From positions 17,889,858-17,953,857 of the forward strand of contig NC_067117.1 in the NCBI RefSeq assembly GCF_021347895.1: a DNA stretch of 64,000 bases. Reading direction: 5' to 3'. Below, in pieces: positions 13,998 to 27,775 of the stretch. The position numbers and the translations under genes were made by a program. Numbering within the stretch: the first letter of the stretch is position 1; the number at the start of each line of letters is the position of its first letter. The notes below the pieces were generated by a model. That model saw nothing but the letters and a program-made list of their open reading frames with translations. It was not told where the DNA came from and made no database searches. The stretch is from Acanthochromis polyacanthus. Lineage: Eukaryota > Chordata > Actinopteri > Pomacentridae.

Positions 13998-16784
13998 AAG
14001 AGAGGGAGAGGAGTGGACAGAGAGCTGGGTGTTTAGTGTGACCCAACACTGCCCCCTGTTGTTGCTTCACTGTGTGTCGTCTCTGAAGGCTGGACAAGGT
14101 GGCTGCTGCAGCTTCCCATCTTCCCCCAGTGATACCCACACCCTGTCACATTTTTTAGATTTTAAATATTTGAACTATTATATAATTAAATCACACCAAA
14201 GATAGCTTATTGTAATAATTTCAAAAAACTAAATAAAGCATTTTGAGCTGCTATAGTGTCAGTTTTAATGTATAAAAACACCTAAATGCCAAATAATTGA
14301 GAATTATTTGCAAATATTCAGAACTCTACATATGTGTATTACTATTTGTATATTATTTTGGGTACATGCATGCTTCATTAACAGAATACAGACAAATTCC
14401 CACTATTTTCCAATAGACAGTAATCATGTATTTAGTTTTCTTATTTCTGGTGATAGCAGTAGAGAATTTTTTTTTTTTTTAAATCTCGTGAATGAGCTTG
14501 TCTATGTTGAGTAATAGAATGTTTTCTTGATTATTTTGTGTATTAATTTCAAAGTTTACAAAAGCTCAGATGCTGAAAAATAATCAATACATTAAAACAT
14601 ACATATAAAAAGACAAAAACAGCTGTGTTAAAATATATATATTTGAGAGATTTTTGGCAAGTTGGGTTTAATAATCAGTAATTTTCTAATATCGGCGGTC
14701 GCTTTCAAACAGACCCACAGATCATTAGGACTATGTGATGAAATGAGCACGAAGAAACAGAATAAAACCAGAAATAGATGGAGAGAGGTGTCTTGTTCTG
14801 TTTTCTTCATGCTCCCTTTGGAGAGGAGGAGGATGAGGAGCCCAAGGAGAGGGAGAAGGAGGAACAGAAGGCCTGCTCTATTATTCTAATCCTTGGTTGT
14901 GTCTGGGTGACCTTTGGAGGGATGATTGTTTCTCATTTAGGAGTGTGAGGTGTGATCTTCCCACCCGTTTGATCCCACTCACCTGACCTTTGTAAATTGG
15001 CTGTTAAGCATATCACAACTCGACCCTCATGCCTCACACATGGCCTGTTAATACACACAAGCAGAGCAGCTGCACCCTCAGAAGAATTTAGGCACTTAGA
15101 CGCGCACACATATACAGTAGAGATACATGTTTTGTGCATTTATTTAGTATAAAATCACATCTTTGCTAATCTGGACTCTTTTGTCTTTTTGTGTGGAAAA
15201 AAAGGGCAAGTAGAGGCCATTGCCACATGTGTGATTTTTCTTCTTGTCTTCTACTTCCTTTTTTTTTTTTAATTACACACATATGCACACATTTTTTCTT
15301 ACAGAATGATTTATATGCATATGTGTTCCATCAAAAAAGAAAAAAAATAACATAATAAAATTGTCCATTGTTCCGATCACCTTTTCTTGGCTTGGTTAAT
15401 GAGTGGCAGCGCTGAATGGCAGTGAGGTGATTTTTCCATCAGACTGATGAGAGGAGAATTAAAGCCCACAGCTTGGGGTCTGCAGCACCATTACAGAAGG
15501 AAGAAGGTCTGAATTCATTTGGCCTGGCCACGATTCTAATTAACAACTCAATCCCACACAGCCGAGAGAGAGAGGGAGAGAGAGAGAGGGAGGGAGGGAG
15601 AGGAGCTCCTGCATTGTGTGGAAGCATCTCTGTGTTCTGGAGAAATCGCCAAAAAGATTGGTTCATCTTTGATCACACACTGGAACCACTCTTAAATCCT
15701 GCAACCTCCAGCTCGTTTTATTCCTTTTCCAAAATTCCACTCCTGCTCTATGTGTTTATCTCAGATTTTTTTTAAAACAGTTAAACATCTTCTGCTTTTA
15801 GCTCCGTGCCTCTACCTCCAATCCTCCGCCTCTGCCTGAACTTATCCGGCGCTGTGTTGTCCGCTGCACAGTCCGCCGTGCGTCCTGTGGTTTCCTAAAG
15901 CTGCAGGCTTATGGGGGACATTTCCCTGGATTAAAAGGATGATTTCATTAGCCTCCACGGGTGTCAGGTTTCATTCTAGGGATTAAATCCAGCAGATTAG
16001 AGGCCAGGGCTATTCTCCGGCATGTCATTAATATCTAATAGCACAGGAAATGTAATTTGGAAAGCCTGTCTTTCTGATTACTAAGCAAATGTATGCTTTG
16101 CTCTTTAAGACCATAAATTGGGCTTTGAACACTGTCTCTGTCCGGGGTTTTAGCCCTCATCCACAGGCAGGGCAGCACAGGCAGACTCCCCTCACAGCCA
16201 GCCTCTCTGAAGGAAGGTCAAACCATGTTCTGCAACTTTTATCTCACCGCCAGCAATGTTGATCAATTTCTCACTAAACTGCCACCCTAAATGCTCTAAA
16301 ATTCTGTAATCAGCAAGCACTACTAAAGCTGTACTAGGTCACAGCACATCTCAGTGTCTCAAGGGAGAGCTTGTTCTGCGATCTGACTTCAGCAGCAGTG
16401 AGGATGCTTTCTTCTTCTTCTTCTCCTTCTTTTTCCCCCTCGTAGAACACTACAGCGCTGTCCCATCAGCCTGTGTTGGCCCGGGCCGGTCCCCACAGAG
16501 GCCCGCTCCGAGTGCTGTGCGCCTCCTGTCAGTCAGAATGCCCCTCAGCAGCCTCCCTCGCTGGTGAAGTATGGACAATGGAGAACAAGGTGGGCGCAAG
16601 GGGAGCCAGCCGACTTAATGAGCCAATTTCTCAGATAATAAGATTGGTGGATATGCTAATATTTCTACCTTAAGGAGATAATTATGATGTAGAAGATAGA
16701 ATATTTTATCTTAAAGCGACAGTGTTCTGGTCCCAAACCTATCTGCAATTTTTTTTTCTCCCATGGACGTTATGGGGAAGGAGA

Positions 16785-16799
16785 GGGGGGGGGGGGGGG
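16785..16799. repeat. Mononucleotide G15 run
   Basis: Uninterrupted G run after GGGGAAGGAGA; G-quadruplex-prone. Confidence 0.9.
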
Positions 16800-17433
16800 T
16801 TCAAAATAGTTTTCTGTGTTTGAGCTGTGGGACAGCAGAAAAACAATGCCAACAGAGCCTTGATGCTTTTAGTGTGTCGTGTGTTTTTGGGCTGCGCCTT
16901 TGATCACGCTGAGCATTTGACACAAGGAGGAGAGGCAGGGGACTTTCTGCCTTCATAAATATTTATCTCATTACTGCAGGCTAAAAATCACAGAAGAAAG
17001 GATAAAGAGATATCAATTGATCTTTATTGTTAATTGACCCAAAAGTATACTCTTAAAAACCGAACAACAAAAACATTGTTCATCCTTATTCTCTCGCTGT
17101 CCCCCTCTTCCCCTCCCTCTTGTGTCTTAGTTTCAGATACAAACTTGGTGAACTTTTTTTTTCCTCCCTCTATCCTCGGGCTCTTGTAATAACTCGCTGG
17201 TAATTTTGTTTTCGTGTTTAACTTTCTTATCGACACAAATTCCCTATCTCAATTCCCCAAATGGAACATGCTCCGCCACCTTGATGTGTATAACTGGAGG
17301 TTAAATGATAGAATGCGTTATTGAAATGTAGGCCTGCTGATTATGGCTGCAGTTCGTGGCCTGTTCCAAATAGCCGGGGGCAGACAGGGGAGAGACAGGG
17401 GCCTTGTGGGTTAACAGTTTAATAAAAGGGGGG

Positions 17434-17435
<2 letters not shown>

Positions 17436-17477
<42 letters not shown>
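17436..17477. repeat. (GA)n microsatellite
   Basis: About 21 perfect GA units, the longest GA run in the window. A homopurine mirror repeat of this kind can form triplex DNA. Confidence 0.95.
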
Positions 17478-17479
<2 letters not shown>

Positions 17480-20400
17480 TTGAGTGCTGCTAGTCTCTCC
17501 CTCAGTTTCCCTGCTCTTTCACTCATTCACACACTCTCCTCCTCTCTCTCCCTGCCCTGTGTTTTACCATTTTAATTAGGCTATAACAAGCTCAATCATG
17601 TAATTAAGAGCTCAGCTGGACCAGAAAACAAGTCAGCCATTAGCCCCGACCAGCCCAGATCACCCACAGCAGCTGCTGAGCCTGAAGTAGATAAAACACG
17701 CAGATGCCCACATATGGAAGTGTCACAGACTGGAGAAATCACTCCTGTTCTACTTCTTGAAAACTTCAACTGTTTGAAAAACGTAACACTCCACTGGTAC
17801 TCGAGCAGCCTGCACAAATATTTTGACAAAAAAGTTTTGATATCAGCCAAGGTTTCCACCAGCCCTAGGTTAAACTTGCACACACAGACTTGACAGCGTG
17901 CATGTACGCTCACATATACCTGTTTTCTGTGCTGAGAGGAATCTCAGCGGTGACAGGTATCCCCCAGGTGTTTTGTTTCACAGAAACACTTTATTTTCTT
18001 TGTTCCTAAAAAAAAGTGCAAAGTGACAGTGACAGCACAATGGCCTTTTTTTTCTTTTTTTTTTTTACAGAACACACACACACAAACACGCAGAGAGAAT
18101 CACGCATGCAAATCTCTCTATCAGACTGATGGATGTGAGCAGCTCCCTCACCTCCTCTCAGTGAGCGCTGCTGCCTTTTGTGCCTCCCTCCAGTGCCAGC
18201 GATGCCTAATAGAATTCATGTATATGTAAAGACTCTTGCATCCTATTATGTACAATAAACTGCTTGCTTTATCCGTGGCAGCACCTGGTGAGTGGCACAA
18301 TCTGCCAAACATACCCTTTTCCAAATCAAATTTATTTAGCTAGACCTCCATTCAAACCCACTCATGTAAGCTATCATGTTACACTCTGATCTGAATAACT
18401 ACAGGCGGGAATCTAATTCATTTCATATTCACAGCACTGCCGCACCCAGCCCTCTTACAGGCCTATATCAGTAAATTGTCAATTGTAGATGCTCTGCCAC
18501 GCGACATTACAATGCAAACAAGGTTAGTTTTCAAACACCTGATTTGAATAAGCTCAACAAGGAAACATATCAGGCTGCGCTGCTTCAATGCTCTTTGTAT
18601 TGCTTCCAGGAGAGGTGAGGGAGGGGAGGAACAGAGGGAGCTGAGCCGGCAGAGGAGGTGCAGGGACACTTTTGCAGGCAGGGTGATGCCGGGCTGATAG
18701 CACTGGAGGAATGGCAGTTAATTTGAATATGGCACCTCAAGCCACAATGATTATTATCATCACCAAATCAAGGAAATAAATGAGAAGAGGGGCTCCAAAA
18801 ATAGCGTTCAGAGCCTTTTGTGCATAGCAGGTAGGCCCAGTGGGGGGGAAGGGAGAGTGTTCGCTAGCTCATTATCCAGGGCTGGGCTGAGGGAACGGAG
18901 GGATCGAGAGAGAAATTGCATTAATGTGACCATGGACACTCTTTTCATAAGCATACACACTCACATGCACACACACACTCTTGCTCTCTCGCTTTCCGTC
19001 CATTTCTTTCTCACAGTCTCTCACTCTCGCTATATGCCCTGTTTAATTTGAGTGCCAGCGGGAGGTAATTTAGCCATGCTGCTGTCACCTGCAATGAGGC
19101 CGGAGATACAGGTGGGAATGGTGACAACAGATTGAAACTAGTGATGCTTGAGACCTTTCCTTTCACGCTCCTCGCCCCTCCCGTCCCGATCATCTTGTCA
19201 CCTCTATCCTACTATATTTCTTCATGAGTGCTAATAGCGCTCTTTCAATCTCCCTTTCTTCTTTGGACAGCACACATCCTGTGGCTCTCTCGTGTCGTTT
19301 TCATCCTGTATCCCTGCATGCTGTCTGGGTGTGTGTGTGTGTGTGTGTCGCTGTCCCCTATTATCTTTGCCTCACCCGTCTCCTCTCCCAGCCCACTGTC
19401 CACTCTCTAGCTCTTGTCCAACCCCAACGTCTCTGTCTGGGGGTGGAGGAGATGGTGTTGGTGAGTCATCCTGGCAGTCGATTGATTCATGCTGCTCCAG
19501 GCTCTCATCTCCCCGGAGAAATTACCAGTCATTTTAATCGGACCCATGTCTCTAATTCATTACGCAGCCCTGTTCTGACACATGCGCGCACGCACACACT
19601 GAGAAACCCTCTCAGTCAGATAGCTACCTTCACATAGTCACCTCCATCTTTGGTGTCAAACGGCACTTAACATCCCTGTCAGTCACTCATATTCAGAGGA
19701 GAGCTGAAGGAGAGAATGAGAGTAGGGGAAATGGGGCGGGTGTGGGGTTGGCGGAGGTGGAGGTGGGAGGGTATTTAGCCTGCAACTCATTTCTCATCAC
19801 TTTCCCACACCGTCTATTAGTTCTCCACCCAGTCCTCTCTTCTATACCATCTGTTCTTATCTGTCTGCCGTCCTAAATGGGCTCCCTCTGCCTTCTCCTC
19901 TCAAATCCTGTCAGCCCCACCGTTCCCTCCTTTCTCTACTCCCAAGCTCCACAGTGAAGTGGATGCAGGTCCGTTGGCACCGTGAAGTTAAAGGTGGTGC
20001 TCAGAAGTCAAAAGTGTAATAATCTGGGGACAGCAGGTTGTGACTTTGCGGCTTCATTTTCTCCACCAGTGCCATTATTTGCACATTAACAGAGGCATTT
20101 TTTTTACATAGTTATCATTTTGACTTTCAAAAACAGTTGCAAGTTTTAGACATGTACCATAAAAAAACTACGTGTCTTAAATATTTACAATCCAGATTTG
20201 AGATCAATCACCTCTGCTCCACTTTTAAAAATGTATATAGCACTTAAATACCCAAAACAATAACTAAAAAAAGGATAAAGCAAAGCATTTAGATGGGTTC
20301 CAGAAATGCATTTAAAGATTGCAACGCATGACAACCTGCAGTCTTTCAAATACGTTTTAGAATCCAAGGGCTGAAAAAATGTAATTTAAAAAGAAAAAAC

Positions 20401-22308
20401 ATACTACAAGCAGTATAAAGTTACCTATCATCTTCGGAGCTGTTGAAATCACTCAGTAGTGCTTTCTAAGCTGTTGAGCAAAAGCTTTATGTTCAATTCA
20501 GGCAGATAACAGTCATAGTTGTTTTCCAAAAAAGGATGAGATTTCACAGTATTTAACCCTATTTTGGAAGAATAGTACACTTCTGTTTGAATTTGGTTCT
20601 TTTTTGACAGTAGCTCTTTGCAGTGTAGTCATCACTGACTGCAATAACTGACATAGATGTTTTCTTTTGTTCTCATAATTATCATTATTTTAGCTATTAT
20701 TGCATTTAACAGTTATTTAATCAGGTGATAGAGCAGGTTGTCCGCTAATCGTAAGTAAAAGAGTGTTCCTTCATTTTGGTGCAGGAAGTGGTATCTGGAA
20801 CATTTTTTTCATCGACTATCCTTTTATTTCGCCAGATAAAGTTGCTGCTCTTTCCCCGGCCCCTCTGCATGCCATACTGTGACTGTGCAAAATACTGAAT
20901 ACATGGTGCATGCACAGCTCTGCCATCGCTGACATGAAAGTGTCTGAATGAGAGACAGATTGTAAAGCATTTGTAGAACACAGCTGAGCTTAAAAGGAGC
21001 TCTCTAAGTGCCATTTGCCATTCACCTTTTCTATTGACTTTTTTTTTAAGTAGAACAAATGCTTTACAATAAAAACTACTGCTGTGTGGCAAATGATATT
21101 TTTCCCTTCAGTGGTGGGATGCATGCATGTATTTTTCAAGCCCGTAGAGCTGTTTAGATGATTTCACCCAAAAAGGGCACAGTATGAGGCCGGCGCTGTG
21201 TAAAATTGCTCTCACAGGTTGGTATAATTGGAGCTTTCTGCAAGGACATGACGTTTGTATCACCAAAATGCAGATTACATTCAGAGCCTCTTTTCTGTTG
21301 GTTGCCAGGTTCGCTTTTTTTGTACCTGTTTGAAAGGCCTGACTGTGTTCAGCCCGTATATTGTCAAGGATTTTGTGAGCTTTTTGTCCACTCGTGTGAT
21401 CGAGTGGTAATGTAGGGGCGTATTTTGGGGGCTAAATAACTATTCAAATTACTCTATTACACTTTCTTTCCAATAGATACATCTTTTTTTTATTTTCTGT
21501 TGCATAGAATATAGTTGTCTCCCTCATTGTCCTGATGGTCCTTGGTGTTTTTAATAAATGTTGGGGGGGTGAAGTCACTGAGTTACGGGAGGCTTACTGA
21601 AATGCCTCTTCTCTGTGTGCACCCGCTTTGAAAAAAAAATCTATGTTTGTAAAATATTCACAGGAATATTTGAATAGAAATCTGCACTGATTTTTTTTAT
21701 ATGAAAAGATTGCTTTTTTTTCTTTTAATGGTCAGCTTATAATTTACTTTTGAGATGACTTTAATTCTCAAGTGTATTTAGTTGTTTGTTCAGTAACTCT
21801 GATTCAATTTGAACATTTTTTTTTTACGTTTCTCTGGATTTGGGAACTTTTTGGGCAGATTTCTTTCCATTCGTTTAGCACATTTGTGGCAATATTTCCT
21901 ACAAATGTTGCATAATTACTTAAAAGAGGCAATTTCAGTTTCTTTATTTCCAATAAATCAATGAAGCCTATATATTTAAATCACATCATAAGCTTAAATA
22001 CAATGGAAATAACGCCACACTTTTACCTTTTGCAGTAAATCAAGTAAATACATCTTAAAGAAACAGAAAACCACAGTTCGCTTTTTCTCTGTCAACCGGT
22101 TGGCATTGCAAGCCACTGGGTCATAGCTCATTTATCACATATAAATCACATAAATAAATCACCCTGGAGGAAAATCTACATTCTCTGTATGGTAAGTCAG
22201 AGGAGCTCACAAAGGGCAGAGAGCTCTGCATGAAAGGATGAGGACAAGATCACACTGGAGCGGTGCTGACAACAAAAACCAATTAAGACTAAGACGCACA
22301 GACACACA

Positions 22309-22422
<114 letters not shown>

Positions 22423-23521
22423 CTGTTGGAGCTGAACAGCAGGGTTAAATCCAGAGTGAAAATACTCAGCTCTTGACGCTTTTCCTCTAATTACAGGGTT
22501 TTTTGAATAAAAAAAGTAAACTTTAGTGGCCACTTGTAGGTCATCGTCATCACACCTACACACACATTAGTTTGTGTATGTTATGTAATGCTTGTTTACT
22601 GGAGGGGCCAGAGGTAAGCAGCCGTGACAGCGTAAAGGCCAGACTGGCAGTTTGCTGATGGGAGGTGAGAGAAGGGGAGGGTGAGAGGAGAAGAGGCCAC
22701 CGTGTTAAAGCTGACTGGGACAACAGGAGAGGCTTCTCCTGGCTTTAATTGGCTCTTTACATGGAGGAGAGGTTCACGGTGTGTCAGTCGTCCACACCCA
22801 TCCTCTCCTCTCCTCACCTCCCCTCTTCCCTTCCTTATCCTCGCTCTCTATTTTTCAGAAGAAAGCGGTGATGGGTCACCGATCAGGATTAATGGCTATG
22901 TCTTTTGATTCTTCCTCTCATTCTTTTATAACATCTCCCTTCACCTCGTTCGCACCAGAGAAGGAACTGAAAGAGAACCACGTGGCTAGCTGCAAAGACT
23001 GATCATTTTAATCATTTTTATTTGAGCACGCTATATAAAAACGAAATAAACACCTCTTTTAAGTTCCCTCTTCTCCACCCCGCACCCAACCTCTCTCACT
23101 TAAAAAAAAAGGGTTTCTGAAAGCAAGCCAAGGTGTACAGTTGACAGCAGGCTCTAGTGATTAAGTCTTTTCATTGGTTAATTAGCCCCTACAGCAGTCG
23201 CACACAGGCGAGGCAAACAAGGACTGACTCACTGAACGATCAAAGACACAGGCTGTCAGGAGGCTCAAACACTCTCTGTACCTGTGGGACAGTCACACCG
23301 AGACACACTCACACGGTCGTACCGGTGGGACGGTCTCTCTTTCGCTGTCTCACGCACACACACAGACACACACACTCGCTCATCAAGTATAGTACCTGTG
23401 GGAGACTCCCCAGTGTCTCTTATTCCTGAGCTGCAGCGCCGCACATACACACAGGGACGCATTTTAAAAGAACACACACTCTGAGACACTCTGAGATATT
23501 GGCACGTATGGGTGCACACAT

Positions 23522-23544
23522 ACACACACACACACACACACACA
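23522..23544. repeat. (AC)n microsatellite
   Basis: About 11 perfect AC units. Confidence 0.9.
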
Positions 23545-25030
23545 AAATTCACTTTCTCTAAACACTTAATCAGCACTGAAAAGGGGGCATGAGGAACAGA
23601 GTAAGCATTTTGTTATCCGACAGTGTCTCCTCAAGAGAATATAGATTTTTTTAAAGATAGGTTACACTGTTGTGGGTGAGTTATCTCAAATTGGGTTATA
23701 AAGGCAGATCTACAGCTTGATATAAGAAAAAATCTGTTCTGCCTTAATCAAAAGAGGCATCCTGGATGAGGGCAGCAGCCATCCAAGAAAGAAAGAAAGA
23801 AAATCTCATGTACACGTGCATTAAAGTACAGCAAGGCAAGAGAGTAAAGCGAAAAGTTTCAAACATTTCACGTAGTAAGACAGAACACTTGCTTCTGAGT
23901 TGTTTTACTTCCGTTTAAATAACTGGGAGTAAAGGATAACGATTAAACTAAAACTGTGTACATGTAGACTGATACAGTAATATTTTATTTGGAATTTTGG
24001 TAATAAGCAAATATCTTGATATGCTGAGATTTTTTGCCTTTTTGTCCGACAGCTTGTTAGTGTGTAAAAAAATGTTTTAACATCTACAGAAATATGATCG
24101 TTCACTTGCTAAGAGTCACATGAGAAGAATGATGTATTTTTCACAGCAAACAAACACTGACCACACGAATGCACAACAGCAAAAATAGTATAGAACTTCT
24201 CACTTCCTTTTCAACTTCCAAGGGTCTCTACATACAGGTGAAGACCAAAACCAGACGGATCTGTCAGCAAAACATGTAACGTCTCTCTAAAGTGCAGAAA
24301 TACATGCACTCCTTATTGTGTCAAATCCACTGCATATCAGATAAAACGGTTGTGATTGGCTCAGTAGAGGCAACGCCGGATGGAAATCTGTTTGAAATGA
24401 AGTAGAGCCAGAAACATTTTGCAGAGAAAATGAAACATGAACTCTCAGCAGTCATTTAGCTCAACACTGAAACTGAAAACACATCATTGGTTGTTTAGCA
24501 GGTGGTTGTGTGAGGGACAATGCCTTGCTTTAAAAAATTGAATGTGTTACCTGATGAGCTTTAATAGTAGTGTTTGGTCAAGTTTTTTCCTATTGGATAA
24601 AGCCAGACAAGCTACTTTAAGTACAAAGTTCAAGAGAGGACTAAACATTTTATCAGTACAAGCCTAAAGCATGATACTCTTTTTTTTGTTCCTCCTATTT
24701 GGGGTGCGACTTGTCTGAAGTTCTGCATATAAACAGTATATGTATATATACGTATGAAAGAATATAGATGAATGGATATCTTCTTCTAACGTGTTGAATG
24801 TGTTCCTTCCAACCCCATTTTAACTTCAAAGTCAAACCCCACAAAGGATCAGTGTTTTTACACTAACCTTTCCTTCCTTAAAGCAACACAATGTTAAAAA
24901 AAGAAAGAAAACATATCAAGCAACTCAAAACACCACACAATTTTCAAATACAGCAAGAAACGATCAAGTCTGTTAAATTAATCACAGTTCTTGGGAAAAC
25001 AACAAAAAAGTCCTGTTCAGCTTTTCTTAA

Positions 25031-25535
25031 CCCGCACGTTGTCCTAATTTATGGGCACCAAAAAATATTGTTTCCTTGTCTGAAAAAAATCCAAAAAATC
25101 AGCAAAAAACCTTCAGGAATAAACCCCCAATAATTCCTTAAAAGTTTCCCTTAAAAGTTTTGCTTTTTAAAAAAAAAAATCCCCCACATCCCCCAAGAAA
25201 GTTTTTGTAAATATTTTCCAAAAATGAGTAAAAATCTTCCCAAAAAAATCCTAAAAATATCTGTAGTGATTACATATATATCAGTAAAACTTCTAATATT
25301 TTCTTTAAGAACATTCACAAAAAACAGCAAATTTCACTGGATTTTGGTAGATTTTTTTGTAAATGTTCTTTAGAAACATTTTTAACACTTCTTTTCGTCC
25401 ATCAAAAACATTTTCAAAAATTTCCCAAAAATGTTGAAAATGTGGACATCAGAAGTTTATAAATAGATTCCCCCCACCCCCCACATTTTCAAACTTTAAA
25501 CCGGCTCAATTTTGACCCGCAGGATGACGTGAGGG
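25031..25535. mobile_element. piggyBac-type MITE flanked by TTAA
   Basis: TTAA stands at both borders (25027-25030 and 25536-25539). The left end CCCGCACGTTGTCCT and the reverse-complemented right end CCCTCACGTCATCCT agree at 12 of 15 bases. TTAA target duplication is the hallmark of piggyBac transposition (family knowledge). The interior is A/T-rich with no transposase frame, so it is non-autonomous. CCCTCACGT...TCCTGCGGGTCAA ends are common in teleost genomes in my memory. Confidence 0.75.
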
Positions 25536-25539
25536 TTAA

Positions 25540-25999
25540 ATAGTTCTTTGCAGTTGTCTCTCATGATCCACTCCGGATTTCCCCAATGATCCCACAACTC
25601 AACAAGCAAGTTACCTCATTCAAATGAAAGACGATAACTCACGTTTTTCCTCGGAAATAGACGGATTCTGTGATTCCTGTGATCCTCCAGCCGGCTGCTG
25701 GCACCGATGTGGAACGAACGAGCAAGAAAAACTTTTCCGAGACACCTGTCAGGACGCCGCACAGGAGATCCTCACACTCATAGACAGATACCACAATACA
25801 TGTGTCTATGCTCACGCTGCTTTGTTGACTTCCGGGCCATGCTCACCTGGAGGATTCCGACATCCGGAAGTAGAGGAGGCGATGTTGTGCAATGAAGTGA
25901 TGATGCCAAGAAGTAATTGCCATCTGTTGGAGCAGATATAATTTCGTCACTGCTTTTTTCTTCTTTTTTTCTTTTGCATCCTTCATTATAACCAATCGG
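25540..25999. other. CpG-richer segment with a 105-codon open frame, identity unknown
   Basis: Plus-strand frame 25624-25941 reads MKDDNSRFSSEIDG and on; it is Cys-rich at the start and matches no family I know. The segment has many CpG dinucleotides in an AT-rich setting and sits inside a repeat island. Unrecognised repeat sequence is more likely than a gene. Confidence 0.35.
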
Positions 26000-26500
26000 T
26001 TGTTTTTACCTGCTGAAATAACTTTAAAGGGCCTAGTCAGCTCATAGAATGCAGCTTTACAGCCCCAGCATTGGAACTGGAATGATTGATTTCATCCCTG
26101 AAGGTACATTTTGGAGACAAAAGTTTGTAGGATAACTGGAAAAGAAAGAATTTTTTCATTTTAGATGTAAAAGGCAGCCGGAAATCATATTATTTACAGT
26201 CTAAAAATGACATTACGCACCATAGCCTCAACATTAAAAAAGCTACCATAGCATTACCTATAATACACCTTAAATGCCAGGTTTGATTACACGATAAACT
26301 GTGAAAATACTAAAGTTTTACAAAAGACACACTTTTCCTATGACAGCAGAAATAAAATTCTGCGTATTTGAATATTATGACTGCTTAATTCAGATAAAAG
26401 CAGCTGTGTATTTACATAGAACTGCTCACAACAGCTTTAACATGAAGCACAATCAGTTTTTGGCAGATGATAAATTTTTGGCACAACCCTTATGATGTGC
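26000..26500 (+). repeat. Duplicated repeat unit, copy A
   Basis: Begins near TTTTTACCTGCTGAAATA, with CTTTAAAGG and AATGCAG downstream. It ends AATCAGTTTTTGGCAGATG followed by TTTTTGGCACAAC. The same landmarks recur in order in copy B, so the two are diverged copies of one unit. Confidence 0.65.
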
Positions 26501-26594
26501 CAACAAGTGATCATCTGTCAGAAACTGATTTTAGTCCACAAATGCAATTTTCTGCATAATTTTACCTCCTCTGTGTTTTGCATGAATCAATTCA

Positions 26595-27775
26595 GTAATT
26601 TTTTTACTCGCTGAAATACCTTTAAAGGACCAGTTCAACTCATTTAATGCAGTTTTCCACTTTCAAACAGTGATTGCAGCACCTATATTGTGTCTGAAAT
26701 GCTGGAAATGTATCAAATGTATTTCTTTATTTTCATTGTGGATTGGCCTGTTGATTATTTTCTGGATCAATTTATTAGTCCTTTGATTTGTAAAATGTCA
26801 GAAAATGGTGAAAGATGTCAGTCAGTGTTTCTAAAAGCTCACTATATGATATTCAAATTAAATGAGAGAATTTTCACCTTTTTCTTCAAAAATTAGTCAA
26901 GACAATTAATCAATAATCAAAAGTTGGTGATAAATATATTCTTTGCATCTTTAGTATGATCCTAAACATTAGGCCTGATTATATTTGTAAACATTTCTTT
27001 GGTCACCATTATTCAGCTACAATAAACCTTAAAGTTTCACAGAAACCAACCTTTGCTGTCATCACTAGTACAGTTATGTGTATTTCCATGTTGTGACTGT
27101 TTGAGCCAGGCGTGAACTAACAGTGACGTCACACGTTGGTTTCAACGCTGAGAAAATGAAGCCCGGATTTTGCTACTTCCTGGTCGTCATTTTGGATTTT
27201 TTGGAGCCAGTGACATAAAAAGCGTCATCAAACAGGCTGGACCGGAGAGCAACTCGGGACAGGATCAGTCTATGGGCGGGCCAGACTGAGAGCTGAAGAC
27301 TCTCTTATCCCGCCCACATTTTCCCGCAGAGGCTTCTGTTGCCCTAAAGGATCTGTCAATCATTCCAGACAAGACTGTCTATCAAGTATAGCCACGCCCC
27401 CTGGCTCCGCCAACTTTAACGATTTATTTAAAATTCAGTATTGATTTATTTTAAGATCGGCCACCTGATCTCTCATTTTGACCATGAAAACTAATGGGAA
27501 AAAAATCCTGAGCTGTAGAAAATCAGTCTATCAAATTTTATTTTTTCCGGTGATGAATTGGGGTTTATGGAGCAAAAGCTTTTTGGAGCCAACCCTAGCG
27601 GACGGCGTGATATTGCAAGTTTTTGACACTTCCGGGTGGGCTTCATTTTTGGAGCCAGATGCTACGTCCATCTTTATATACAGTCTATGGTTTGAGCCAC
27701 ACAAGCAGGTATAGATGTATAGAAACTGAGAGGTAATCAGTTTTTGGCAGAGGATTTCTTTTTGGCACAACACCG
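26595..27775 (+). repeat. Duplicated repeat unit, copy B, split by an insertion
   Basis: Begins TTTTTACTCGCTGAAATACC, with CTTTAAAGG and AATGCAG, and ends AATCAGTTTTTGGCAGAGG followed by TTTTTGGCACAAC, paralleling copy A. It is interrupted at 27109-27689 by a second element flanked by a 10-bp direct repeat. Confidence 0.6.
27109..27689. mobile_element. 581-bp inserted repeat with 10-bp target duplication
   Basis: The direct repeat GTTTGAGCCA flanks it (27099-27108 and 27690-27699). The right end TCTTTATATACAGTCTATG belongs to a motif found very widely in percomorph genomes in my memory. Internal GTGACGTCAC and GGAGCCA repeats are present. No terminal inverted repeat is evident, so the class is uncertain. 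Confidence 0.6.

Larger units (their letters stand above)
10893..16500. other. Intergenic DNA with candidate conserved non-coding blocks
   Basis: No gene seen. The blocks at about 11075-11150, 12000-12310 and 15890-16340 are complex, non-repetitive and rich in TAATTA/ATTAAT-type homeodomain sites. Short (CA)n, (GA)n and GAAA/GAGT tracts lie between them. Confidence 0.45.
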
